A stretch of DNA of 62,324 bases, taken from the NCBI GenBank assembly GCA_002343185.1, contig DDRT01000004.1, positions 1 through 62,324 on the forward strand, in the 5' to 3' direction. This stretch comes from Deltaproteobacteria bacterium UBA2409. Its GTDB lineage: Bacteria > Bdellovibrionota_C > UBA2361 > DDRT01. The position numbers and the translations under genes were made by a program. This document shows positions 1-8,309 of the stretch, in pieces (the first letter of the stretch is position 1; every line of letters starts with the position of its first letter). Below the pieces are notes generated by a model that searched no databases, had not been told where the DNA came from, and worked only from the letters and a program-made list of their open reading frames with translations.

Positions 1-58
1 TTATTCAATCAAGAAAGGGGTGAGCGAGCCCCTTAATATTCTTTGTCTACTGCTTCTG

Positions 59-109
59 TTCTCTGTCTCTCTGTGAGCTGAAAGCTGTTCCCTGATTGCC
101 GACAGCTGA
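59..109. repeat. dispersed repeat, GACAGCTGAA family
   Basis: A block ending GCCGACAGCTGAA and containing CTCTGTCTCTCTGTGAGC is closely matched at 27418-27469, with a looser relative at about 37466-37510. It lies downstream of rimO. A weak hairpin (aagggg / cccctt, positions 15-33) lies next to it. Function unknown. Confidence 0.7.
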
Positions 110-139
110 AATAAAAATCCCTACCCTTCAGTCCCACCT

Positions 140-1525
140 CTAACAACAAAGATTCCGACCTTCACCAACTAAATCGTATCCACTAGTTTCAGTTATCTCA
201 ACAGGGATAATCTGACCAGGTTTTGGTATCTCACCCTGAAGTGAGTTTATTATAACTTGCCCATCAACTTCTGGAGCCTGAAACTCTGCTCGACCACTTA
301 GCAAAAGCTCACTCTCTTCATGTTCTCCTTCAAACATTACAGGGATAACTTTCCCAACATATGACTCATTTACTTGGCCTACTACTTCTTTTTGGGTCAA
401 CATAAGATAATCACGTCTTCTATCTTTCTCTTTTTGTGGAATGTGGTTTGGTAAGTCAAAGGAAGGAGTGCCCTGTTCTTTTGAATAGGTAAAAATCCCG
501 ACACTACTGAACTTGCTCTCTTTTATAAATGAAGCAAGGTCTTCAATATCATCTTCAGTCTCACCCGGAAAACCAACAATAAATGTAGTTCTTACACTTA
601 GACCTCTCAAAATCTCTACAATTTTTCGTGGGTGAAACTGCCCTATCGGTCGTTTCATATCTCTTAACACACTTTCTGAAGAGTGCTGCAAAGGAATATC
701 AATATAGGGCACGACCTTTGAATTAGATTTTATTGTATCAACTAAGCTCTGACTTATGCCCAAAGGATATGTATATAAAAGCCTAATCCAAGATAGCTCA
801 TCTATTCCTTCAAGTTTATTTAAAAGGGAGATGAGATCTTCTCTATTATCTTGTCCGAATGCTGTGAGATCTTGAGCTACAAGATTAACCTCTCTAACTC
901 CGTAACTAGCCAGACTTTGAACTTCTTTGTAGATTGAATCTATCGATCTGCTTCTCATCTTGCCTCTAATTCCTGGAATAGCGCAAAATGTACAAGGTCT
1001 ATTACACCCCTCTGATATCTTGACGTAAGCATAGTGAGATTCTGTTGAAAGAATTCGTGGCATCTCGTCTGAATATAGAAAATATGGTCTGGCTGCATCA
1101 TTTAGAACTTCTGCAAACTCTCCTTCAGCAGCTTTAGCAGCTAAAAGAAGTTGATCGGGTGTTAAGAAATAATCAACCTCGGGCAGACTTTTTCTTATAT
1201 CACCCTTAAATCTTTCCACCATGCAGCCTGCAACGATGAGCCTCCTTAGCCTTGCTGTTTTTTTAAGCTCTGCAACATCAAGCACACAATCAATACTCTC
1301 CTTGACAGAGCTTTCGAGAAACCCACAGGTGTTAACAATTACTACTTCAGCATTATTGAGGTCGTTTGTGATCTCAAACCCTGAAGATTTCAGAGCACCA
1401 AGCATGATCTCAGAATCAACCTGATTTTTTGCACAGCCTAATGTTACTATACTCGCATTTCCCTTATATGGAGACTCTAGGATATTGAATTTTGGTCTTT
1501 CATCTAGGATAGAAAGTCTACTCAC
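140..1525 (-). CDS. rimO: ribosomal protein uS12 methylthiotransferase RimO
   Basis: A 461-residue radical-SAM enzyme that adds a methylthio group to an aspartate of ribosomal protein S12. Three conserved cysteines of the N-terminal UPF0004 domain (C31, C67, C101) would hold one Fe-S cluster. The radical-SAM triad C174-x3-C178-x2-C181 holds the second. The motif CNRPCTFCAIP followed by RGKMRSR is the RimO rather than the MiaB form. A TRAM-like domain fills the C-terminus. Length is normal for RimO. The start codon overlaps the lolA stop by 4 bases (ATGA), so the two are probably translationally coupled. Confidence 0.93.
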   Translation of the reverse strand: MSRLSILDERPKFNILESPYKGNASIVTLGCAKNQVDSEIMLGALKSSGFEITNDLNNAEVVIVNTCGFLESSVKESIDCVLDVAELKKTARLRRLIVAGCMVERFKGDIRKSLPEVDYFLTPDQLLLAAKAAEGEFAEVLNDAARPYFLYSDEMPRILSTESHYAYVKISEGCNRPCTFCAIPGIRGKMRSRSIDSIYKEVQSLASYGVREVNLVAQDLTAFGQDNREDLISLLNKLEGIDELSWIRLLYTYPLGISQSLVDTIKSNSKVVPYIDIPLQHSSESVLRDMKRPIGQFHPRKIVEILRGLSVRTTFIVGFPGETEDDIEDLASFIKESKFSSVGIFTYSKEQGTPSFDLPNHIPQKEKDRRRDYLMLTQKEVVGQVNESYVGKVIPVMFEGEHEESELLLSGRAEFQAPEVDGQVIINSLQGEIPKPGQIIPVEITETSGYDLVGEGRNLCC

Positions 1526-2196
1526 AAAATTCCCCTTCTATCATCAATATCAGGGTTTCCAGAAAACTCAGTATTGAAGAGTCCCTTAGGAAGACTATCG
1601 TTCAAGTTTGGAGCCTTAATTACAATCGTAGTAATATTTCCCCCTACATCAATAACTTTTGCTCCTTTTGGTACACCAGAATATGAGTCAACAAGAAGAT
1701 AGAATTCCTTTAAATTTTCATCTCCGGTTTTCTTGCCAAGTGCCAATATTGTTCCTTCTGAGCTTTTACAAGCGTTAAGAACCTTAAACTGAGAAACAAC
1801 ATCTCCTACTCCTAAAAGGAACGAGACTGGAAGATCACTTACAAAGGCATTTTTTACTGAATCTACTACTACTTGATTAAGTCTTGGTTGATAAAACCAG
1901 AATGAACTATCTTTTAGAACAAACTCCTGCTTCTCTGGGTATTTATACTCCCACTTCATCTTGCCAGGTCTTTCAAACCACATTTTCCCATAAGAAACTT
2001 CTGAAAGATCCAGTGCAGCCATGTATGACTCCTGATCAAAGTCTCCTGTTAGAGAAGATAGAGTCGAATAGATAGATTGGCTCCTTTCAAGAAGACCCTG
2101 TCCTACTGAAACATCAAGTTCTGTTTCACAGTCAAATGCCCTTAGCTGTGCTAAGGCAAAAAAGGGTGAGATTAAGAGAATAAAAAAGGTTTTCAT
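1522..2196 (-). CDS. lolA: LolA-type outer-membrane lipoprotein carrier protein
   Basis: The frame is open from 2313, but I start at the ATG at 2194-2196. It gives 224 residues beginning MKTFFILLISPFFALA, a classical signal peptide; the upstream part would overlap the divergent gene. The body has the LolA pattern: a segment ending in GDFDQESY, then MWFERPGKMKWEYKYPEKQEFVLKD in pieces and a later SFLLG stretch. LolA carries lipoproteins across the periplasm, which fits the lipoproteins elsewhere in the window. It is first in a two-gene unit with rimO and has a good sigma-70 promoter just upstream. Confidence 0.82.
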   Translation of the reverse strand: MKTFFILLISPFFALAQLRAFDCETELDVSVGQGLLERSQSIYSTLSSLTGDFDQESYMAALDLSEVSYGKMWFERPGKMKWEYKYPEKQEFVLKDSSFWFYQPRLNQVVVDSVKNAFVSDLPVSFLLGVGDVVSQFKVLNACKSSEGTILALGKKTGDENLKEFYLLVDSYSGVPKGAKVIDVGGNITTIVIKAPNLNDSLPKGLFNTEFSGNPDIDDRRGIL

Positions 2197-2208
2197 TAGA
2201 AAGGTTAG

Positions 2209-2238
2209 AGTATATCTTACCCGGTAAGGGCTACACAA
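2209..2238 (-). promoter_or_regulatory. putative sigma-70 promoter of lolA-rimO
   Basis: Read on the minus strand: TTGTGT at 2238-2233, 18-base spacer, TATACT at 2214-2209. The -10 box lies 12 bases before the lolA ATG, so the leader would be only a few bases long. The -35 box touches the start of the divergent gene at 2238. Confidence 0.5.
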
Positions 2239-2504
2239 TGGCGCGATGTTTTCACTGTTTAACAGAGTTTTCCGGAAAAGTTGGGCGGCAGGATAGCTGC
2301 ACAAAATGCTCAAGCGACCTACACGTTTGTAAGAACTGTTGTTTTTACGACACTTCAGCTTATAACGAATGTCGAGAGCCTAGTGCCGAGAGGGTCGTAG
2401 ATAAGGAGAAACGTAACTTTTGTGATTATTTTACCCCTGGAGATAATTCTAAGGCTGACAATAAAAAGGATGCACTAAAAGCTTTAGACGATCTGTTCAA
2501 ATGA
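2238..2504 (+). CDS. small cysteine-rich zinc-binding protein
   Basis: 88 residues with cysteines paired as CFHC, CTKC, then CKNCCFY, NECRE and NFCDYF. This pattern is that of a conserved hypothetical family with a treble-clef or zinc-ribbon-like core (segment CKNC-FYD, ExRVVDKE, NFCDYF). It probably binds one or two Zn ions; the role is unknown. The last part is charged and lysine-rich. The stop overlaps the glycosyltransferase start by 4 bases (ATGA), so the two genes form a coupled pair. Confidence 0.75.
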   Translation: MARCFHCLTEFSGKVGRQDSCTKCSSDLHVCKNCCFYDTSAYNECREPSAERVVDKEKRNFCDYFTPGDNSKADNKKDALKALDDLFK

Positions 2505-3574
2505 CTAATACCTCTATCATTATTCCAGTATTTAATCAGTGGAAGCTGACAGAAGCTTGCCTTAACTCAATTAAACAGTTCACGGATCCTTCAGTAGAGG
2601 TAATAGTCGTTGATAATGGCTCTTATGATGAAACAAAATCAAAATTACCAGGGTGGGTTAAAACTATAACTCTCGAGAAGAATTTTGGTTTCAACTATGC
2701 CTGTAGGGTAGGTATAAAAGAATCTAAAAATGAGCACATTGTACTTCTTAACAATGACACTGTAGTGACTGAGTTTTGGCTTGAGGAGCTCATCAGAGCA
2801 CTCTCCCTTTCCAATGTTGGAATCGTAGGGCCTAAACTAGTGACAATTGATGGGAAAGAGATCCAACATGGAGGGTACGTTTTTAATCATGAAAGAAATG
2901 TCTTCTATCCACTTTATCAAGGACTAGAACCTAGCAATTCCTTAGTTAATAGAATGCGAGATCTCCCAGCGCTACTTGGAGCCTGTCTGCTATTTCGACG
3001 TAGTGACTATGAATCAATAGGTGGAATGGTTGACTATGCGTTAGAAGATATAGATCTCTGTTTAAAACTAGGAGAAAAAGGTTTAAGAACTCTATTGGCA
3101 CCAAAATCTGTTGTCTTACATCACTCGTCAGCAACATTTAGACTTAGTAATGACTCAGAGATCCCTAAAACAGATAGAGTCCCCTTTTTTGCATATTGGA
3201 CAAAAGAGAAGCTTTCCAAACTTAAATCAGATAAGGAAATTTTTATCCAGGATGGAATAGAGCTTTTATCAATAACTGACAATAAGATTAATACAAAAGA
3301 AACTGCTGAAGATGTTTTAGCATTGTGGAACCAGCCACATAACGAAAACTCATTAAGAAAAATTATAGAGCTTTATTCCGGTTTTTTACCAGCTATATAT
3401 GAGCTGGACGATCTTAGTTTATTTTTATCTTATCTTGAAGATTTCCCGGATGATGCAGGTACAATAAGATACGTTCTTGATAGATGGTCTCAAAAAATCA
3501 GCCCTGAGAAGCTTAAGTCTTTGGAGCATGATCTTAATGTTCTTACTTCTTGGGGGTCAGGCCGGAAGGCCTGA
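2501..3574 (+). CDS. glycosyltransferase family 2
   Basis: 357 residues. The GT-A nucleotide-sugar domain comes first: SIIIPVFNQ at 5-13, VIVVDNGS at 34-41, the metal-binding NND at 84-86 in place of DxD, and LEDIDLCLKL further on. It resembles rhamnosyltransferase-like GT2 enzymes of polysaccharide synthesis. A helical C-terminal extension of about 120 residues follows, of unknown role. The last residues (GSGRKA) and the stop codon are encoded by the palindromic repeat at 3551-3580, so the original C-terminus has probably been replaced. Confidence 0.82.
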   Translation: MTNTSIIIPVFNQWKLTEACLNSIKQFTDPSVEVIVVDNGSYDETKSKLPGWVKTITLEKNFGFNYACRVGIKESKNEHIVLLNNDTVVTEFWLEELIRALSLSNVGIVGPKLVTIDGKEIQHGGYVFNHERNVFYPLYQGLEPSNSLVNRMRDLPALLGACLLFRRSDYESIGGMVDYALEDIDLCLKLGEKGLRTLLAPKSVVLHHSSATFRLSNDSEIPKTDRVPFFAYWTKEKLSKLKSDKEIFIQDGIELLSITDNKINTKETAEDVLALWNQPHNENSLRKIIELYSGFLPAIYELDDLSLFLSYLEDFPDDAGTIRYVLDRWSQKISPEKLKSLEHDLNVLTSWGSGRKA

Positions 3575-3580
3575 CCAGGC
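3551..3580. repeat. TTGGGGGTCAGG palindrome, copy 1
   Basis: Hairpin GGTCAGGCC-GGAA-GGCCTGACC: a 9-bp perfect stem with a GGAA (GNRA) tetraloop in plus-strand RNA. It lies between two convergent genes and overlaps the 3' end of the glycosyltransferase. Other copies are at 11315, 25603, 37528, 40085, 46395 and 48654. Confidence 0.85.
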
Positions 3581-3587
3581 AAAAAAC

Positions 3588-4922
3588 CTAAACTTCCGGC
3601 GATTTAATCATCTCAGTAATACCAAGTTTATCCATCTTATACTTAAGAATACGCCTACTAATGCCTAAAAGCTCGGCTGCTTTTGTTTGGATATTATTAC
3701 TCTTTTTCAGCGCTTTAAGAATCATCTCTGTTTCAAATTGTTTTTCTGCCTCTAAAAGCTGAACATTTGAGCTAAGAGCAACTGGGGCTTCTTCACGTTC
3801 AAGTATTTTTCTTGGAAGATCACTAGCACCTATCTGATTACTATCAGTAGTTGCCAAAATACTTTCGATGACATTCTCAAGCTCTCTAACATTCCCTGGC
3901 CATCTGTACAGTGTTAACGCTTCAAGTGCTTCATCGGTGAACTGTAAATCTCTTATTCCATACTGAGAACTTAGCTTTTCACAAAAATGCTTAATTAGAA
4001 TTGGAATATCATTATGACGTTCTCTAAGTGGAGAAACTTCTATGTTTACAACATTGATCCGATAAAAAAGATCCTGTCTAAAGTCTCCCTTTTTGACCAG
4101 ATCCTCAAGATCTCTGTTTGTAGCAGTTATGATCCTTACATTAACTTTTACTGGCTTTCCTCTTCCTACACGAAAGAACTCTTGTTCTTGAAGAAATCGT
4201 AATAGCTTAACCTGAACGTTCTGACTTAACTCACCAATTTCATCTAAAAACAATGTGCCACCATCAGCTAATTCACAAAAACCTAAGCGTGTATCTCCTG
4301 CTCCAGTGAATGCACCCTTTTCATGACCAAATAGCTCGCTTTCTATCAAACTCTCAGGAATTGCAGCACAGTTTAGTGGAATAAATGGACCTGAGGATCT
4401 TTTACTTTTTTTATGAATCTCACGGGCAATTAACTCTTTTCCAGTACCTGATTCTCCAGTGATTAAAACAGATGCCTCTTTTTGTGCGACCTGATCTATT
4501 TTTTTCTTAAGATTAATCATCTCTTCTGATTCGCCGATTATCTCTTTAGAAATTCCAGAGGTTGATAGTGCAGAGAGGATTATTCTTGTTAGCTCTTCAA
4601 CATCGAATGGTTTTTTTAGATAATCTAAAGCACCGCTTTTCATGGCTTCAACAGCGGTTTTCACCTCTCCTGCAGCCGTTAGCATTATGACCGGCACCTG
4701 GCCATAGTTTTTTCGGATCAACGAAAGAGTTTCAAGACCATCAAGCTTTGGCATCATAACATCGAGCAGCACAACATCAGGTGCTTTTTGATTTATGGTT
4801 TTTATCGCTTCTTCCCCATTCTCAGCAGTTGAAACATCAAAGGTGTTCTGGAGTATTAGCTCTAAAGAGCGTCTTATACTCTCCTCATCGTCTACTATTA
4901 GTATTCGTTTACGGGTCACCAC
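3588..4922 (-). CDS. sigma-54-dependent response regulator, NtrC/AtoC type
   Basis: 444 residues in three domains. The receiver (1-120) has acidic pocket DDEE at 11-14, phospho-acceptor D54, T83 and K105. The AAA+ activator domain has Walker A GESGTGKE at 157-164, the sigma-54 contact loop GAFTGA at 204-209 and Walker B GTLFLDEIGE at 223-232. A Fis-type helix-turn-helix lies at the end (KAAELLGISRRILKYKM). It would activate RpoN promoters after phosphorylation. No kinase is adjacent; the nearest is the hybrid kinase at 14947-16461. Target genes are unknown, though flagellar genes are common targets in this family. Confidence 0.93.
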   Translation of the reverse strand: MVTRKRILIVDDEESIRRSLELILQNTFDVSTAENGEEAIKTINQKAPDVVLLDVMMPKLDGLETLSLIRKNYGQVPVIMLTAAGEVKTAVEAMKSGALDYLKKPFDVEELTRIILSALSTSGISKEIIGESEEMINLKKKIDQVAQKEASVLITGESGTGKELIAREIHKKSKRSSGPFIPLNCAAIPESLIESELFGHEKGAFTGAGDTRLGFCELADGGTLFLDEIGELSQNVQVKLLRFLQEQEFFRVGRGKPVKVNVRIITATNRDLEDLVKKGDFRQDLFYRINVVNIEVSPLRERHNDIPILIKHFCEKLSSQYGIRDLQFTDEALEALTLYRWPGNVRELENVIESILATTDSNQIGASDLPRKILEREEAPVALSSNVQLLEAEKQFETEMILKALKKSNNIQTKAAELLGISRRILKYKMDKLGITEMIKSPEV

Positions 4923-4953
4923 TTATTTAGATGAAGGATAACTGCCAAAGTGT

Positions 4954-5640
4954 TCAAAAATGTACAGGGTATAAGGTCAACAACAATCCCACAAAAAACC
5001 TATAACAGGGGGTTATTATTACCCCAGCAAACATCCAGACAACCAAGAGTCCGATAATTGCAAACTGAGGATTATGGACTATCTCAAAAAGTTTTAAAGT
5101 CCACCTCTCAGGTAGAACCAATGCCAATACGGAAGCTCCATCAAGGGGAGGCACCGGGATAAGGTTAAACACAAACAAGATCACATTTAGGGAAAATAAA
5201 ATGCTTAAAAATCGTGCCAAGCCCTCCACATAATCACTCCCTATTAGTTGCGTCATAGATATCGATCCAGGAGGTGAAAACAAACCAGTATGAAGCCCAA
5301 CCAAGATCAAAAGTGAGGCAAAAAGAGCAATGCCAAGGTTGACTAGTGGTCCTGCTAGAGCAACCCATCCTGCGGGTTTAGGATTTCTTATAATCCAGTA
5401 TGGATTAAGTGGCGCCGATGCCCAGCCAAACATAAAACCTTGAAGCATGTAAGAAATAATGGGAAAAAAAACCATTCCAACAGGCTCTCGTTGAATGTGA
5501 GGGATAGGGTTTAAGGTAAGCTGATCTCTTGGGGTTAGATCTCCACCCCTCACAGCTGCCCAAGCGTGCGCCATCTCATGAGCTGAAACAGAGAAGATAA
5601 AGGCAAAATACCAAAGAGGGAAAAGAGCTAAAGATTCCAT
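4954..5640 (-). CDS. site-2 protease-like M50 membrane metallopeptidase
   Basis: Zinc intramembrane peptidase of the rhomboid-length M50B type. The frame is open to 5784, but the first 48 codons lie in a hairpin-rich repeat. I choose the ATG at 5638-5640, giving 228 residues that start with a membrane segment. The HExxH motif (HEMAH, residues 21-25) and the third-ligand motif NLIPVPPLDG are intact, with about five to six hydrophobic segments. It lacks a PDZ domain, so it is not RseP. The substrate is unknown. The upstream start cannot be excluded. Confidence 0.85.
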   Translation of the reverse strand: MESLALFPLWYFAFIFSVSAHEMAHAWAAVRGGDLTPRDQLTLNPIPHIQREPVGMVFFPIISYMLQGFMFGWASAPLNPYWIIRNPKPAGWVALAGPLVNLGIALFASLLILVGLHTGLFSPPGSISMTQLIGSDYVEGLARFLSILFSLNVILFVFNLIPVPPLDGASVLALVLPERWTLKLFEIVHNPQFAIIGLLVVWMFAGVIITPCYRFFVGLLLTLYPVHF

Positions 5641-5713
5641 TCGGAAATATACTAAACGCAGATGAGTTTTGAGTATAGAAGGATTTAGGTCAACCGAAGC
5701 AATCTTTTCTACG

Positions 5714-5802
5714 GCGTGTTTTGGCTTCGCCAAAACCACGCTCGCCCTGACATGCTCAGCCAGCATTGAGCTTTTCAATCTCAAAGCTGATTCGCGCAGG
5801 GC
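5714..5802. repeat. pair of hairpins upstream of the M50 gene
   Basis: First hairpin 5714-5741: GCGTGTTTTGG - cttcg - CCAAAACCACGC with one bulge. Second: GCCCTG at 5744-5749 pairs with CAGGGC at 5797-5802. The stretch between nadB and the M50 gene otherwise holds nothing recognisable. Confidence 0.6.
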
Positions 5803-5814
5803 TTAGTCTAAAAT

Positions 5815-7293
5815 TTAAATTGAATTATAGGATCTAACATTAGTAACCTCCATCTCGCCACCTAGTTTTGAAACTGCAATTCTATAGGCATCACTGCGTT
5901 TTAAGGGAAAATCACTCCTATAATGAGACCCTCTTGATTCTTCACGTAATATTGCTGACTGATAAATAAGCCTAGATGCTACAGCCTCAGCAGTATCTCC
6001 ATTAATTGCTGCGAGTCCTGCATCTAAAGATTTTCCATCTCTTATTATCCCTAGAGCCCTTGAGTTGATTGTTGCTATTTCCTCTTTCTCGGCATCGGTT
6101 CCATAATTAAGATTTAACTTTTCAACAGAAGAAGGAACTGAAATATCAAGCTCTGAATCTTTTAAAAGGTTTCCAACTTTTCTTCCCATAACCATAGCTT
6201 CTAATAACGAATTACTTGCTAATCTGTTCGCTCCATGAAGCCCTGTACAAGCTGCCTCACCGACAACGAAAAATCTATGTACTGACGAGATCCCTGAAAG
6301 AGAGGTTCTAACCCCGCCCATGTGATAGTGGCAGGCTGGAACTATTGGAAGTGGCTCACTTAGAGGATTAAAGCCAAATTGATTTGCTAATGAAACTGCT
6401 TGCGGGAAATTAGCTAAAAGATTCGGTACATTCCTCACGTCTAAATAAACACTATTGCCAGAGATTCGCTGCTTGAATATCTCTCTAGCAACAATATGCC
6501 TAGGAGCAAGTTCATCTAGGAATCTATCCCCTTTTTGATTGGTAATTATCGCCCCTTCGCCTCTTAAAGCTTCCGTAAGAAGCGGTTTTCTGCTGGTTCC
6601 TGGAGCATCTAATGCCGTTGGGTGAAACTGAATAAACTCTAAATCGATAAGCTCTGCACCTAAAAGTGCAGCAACTGAAAGCGCTACGCCACAATTAGAT
6701 CTTGGCGTTGTTGATTCAGAAAAAAGTCCTCCGATACCTCCGGTTGCAAGTATTGTATACCCAGCATAGATCTCAAGAGATCTTGTGCCAACTCTGATGG
6801 TTGCTCCTGCAAGCTCTTGATATGAATTTCTCAAAACTGCCTCAAGAGTTCCAAAAATTATCTGTACATGTGGCGCTCTTTCTACTTTAGCTTTAAGGAC
6901 TCCAATCAAACCTTTACCTATCTGGTCACCTTCTACATGCAAAATTCTTCTTTTTGAATGTGCTCCTTCAAGCCCCAGTAGAAATTCGCTACTCTCATTT
7001 CGATCAAACGCAACTCCTAACTCTGTTAACCATGAGATGATATTTGGTGCATCTTGTGTAACTTCGAAAGCAACCTGCTCATCGACTAATGAGTCTCCAG
7101 CCTTCTCTGAATCTTCTTGGTGAATATATGGTGAATCATCAGATCCAACACTTGCTGCAATTCCACCTTGAGCCCAAAAAGAGGAAGAAGAGGTAAACTC
7201 TGGAACAACTAATGTGACTTTTCTTGGCGCAAGAGAGAGTGCAGCAGTAAGCCCTGCAACGCCACCTCCGATAATCAAAACCTCAACATTCAC
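5815..7293 (-). CDS. nadB: L-aspartate oxidase NadB
   Basis: 492-residue FAD enzyme that oxidises L-aspartate to iminoaspartate, the first step of de novo NAD synthesis. The dinucleotide-binding motif IIGGGVAG (residues 7-14) is followed by FWAQGGIAAS, typical of the succinate dehydrogenase/aspartate oxidase flavoprotein family. Later motifs include HPTAL, LLTEALRGEGA, HYHMGGV and GANRLASNSLLE. The start overlaps the nadA stop by 4 bases, and both enzymes act in sequence. nadC is not in the window. Confidence 0.95.
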   Translation of the reverse strand: MNVEVLIIGGGVAGLTAALSLAPRKVTLVVPEFTSSSSFWAQGGIAASVGSDDSPYIHQEDSEKAGDSLVDEQVAFEVTQDAPNIISWLTELGVAFDRNESSEFLLGLEGAHSKRRILHVEGDQIGKGLIGVLKAKVERAPHVQIIFGTLEAVLRNSYQELAGATIRVGTRSLEIYAGYTILATGGIGGLFSESTTPRSNCGVALSVAALLGAELIDLEFIQFHPTALDAPGTSRKPLLTEALRGEGAIITNQKGDRFLDELAPRHIVAREIFKQRISGNSVYLDVRNVPNLLANFPQAVSLANQFGFNPLSEPLPIVPACHYHMGGVRTSLSGISSVHRFFVVGEAACTGLHGANRLASNSLLEAMVMGRKVGNLLKDSELDISVPSSVEKLNLNYGTDAEKEEIATINSRALGIIRDGKSLDAGLAAINGDTAEAVASRLIYQSAILREESRGSHYRSDFPLKRSDAYRIAVSKLGGEMEVTNVRSYNSI

Positions 7294-8267
7294 CCAAATT
7301 TTCCCCTTGGAATCTGGATCATTCGTTCTACTGATGCACGTGCCTTTTTTGCAAGCTCCTCAGGAATAAGGACTTCATATTGATCAAATTTTAGCGAATC
7401 TCTAATTTTCTCAAGGGTGATTCGTTGCATATGAGGACAAAGAGTACAGGGTTTAATAAATTCGGTTTCGGGGAGATTAACTCTCACATTATCAGCCATC
7501 GAACACTCAGTTACCATCACTACTTTCGGAGGCTTAAGAGCAAAAAGATGCTTTATCATTCCGGAAGTAGATCCAACAAAGTCAGCTTCTTCGAGCACGT
7601 CAGGTGGGCACTCTGGATGAGCTATAATATGAATTCCAGGATATTTAGCTCGAAATGTTTTTAATTCCTCTCTTGTAAACTGTTCATGCACCTCGCAGTG
7701 ACCCTTCCAAAGAATAAGCTCTACATCAGTTTGAGTAGCTACCCACTTGCCTAAAAATTCATCAGGTAGAAATATTACTTTCTTTACCCCCAAAGATTCG
7801 ACAACGGAGACAGCATTTGCTGAGGTGCAACAAACGTCTGTTTCAGCTTTAACATCAGCCGACGAGTTCACATATGTTACTACCGGCACTCCAGGGAACC
7901 TTTCTTTTAAAAGTCTAACATCAGCTCCTGTAATAGAACTTGCAAGAGAGCATCCGGCTTTAAGATCTGGGATTAGAACTTTCTTTTCTGGACTTAAAAG
8001 CTTTGCTGTTTCGGCCATGAAATGAACACCAGCCATAACAATAATGTCAGCCCTTGTTTTTTGAGCCTCTTGGGCTAATAGAAGAGAGTCACCTTGTATA
8101 TCTCCTACCCCATGAAAGATAATTGGGGACTGGTAGTTATGGGCTAAAATTATAGCATTTTTATCTTTTTTAAGCTGATTTATCTCTTCAATAAGAGGAG
8201 CTTGAACCTTCCATTCAAGATCTGAAAGTTGATCCCCTAAAAGAGCTTTGATTTGGGCTGTTCCCAC
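7290..8267 (-). CDS. nadA: quinolinate synthase NadA
   Basis: 325 residues. It condenses iminoaspartate from NadB with dihydroxyacetone phosphate to make quinolinate, using a [4Fe-4S] cluster. Likely cluster cysteines are C106 (AGCSLA), C220 (HPEC) and C277 (CTLCPHM), spaced as in other NadA proteins. The motifs AHNYQ at the N-terminus and GSTSGMI support the call. It is the first gene of the nadA-nadB pair. Confidence 0.95.
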   Translation of the reverse strand: MGTAQIKALLGDQLSDLEWKVQAPLIEEINQLKKDKNAIILAHNYQSPIIFHGVGDIQGDSLLLAQEAQKTRADIIVMAGVHFMAETAKLLSPEKKVLIPDLKAGCSLASSITGADVRLLKERFPGVPVVTYVNSSADVKAETDVCCTSANAVSVVESLGVKKVIFLPDEFLGKWVATQTDVELILWKGHCEVHEQFTREELKTFRAKYPGIHIIAHPECPPDVLEEADFVGSTSGMIKHLFALKPPKVVMVTECSMADNVRVNLPETEFIKPCTLCPHMQRITLEKIRDSLKFDQYEVLIPEELAKKARASVERMIQIPRGKFG

Positions 8268-8309
8268 GATTCTTAATAATAGGCTGGAGAGGTTATATTA
8301 CGCAAGAAT

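Noticed and set aside
3551..3580. Resemblance of GGTCAGGCCGGAAGG to the SRP RNA tetraloop region
   Set aside because: The match is short, symmetric and dispersed in several copies; the rest of SRP RNA is missing.
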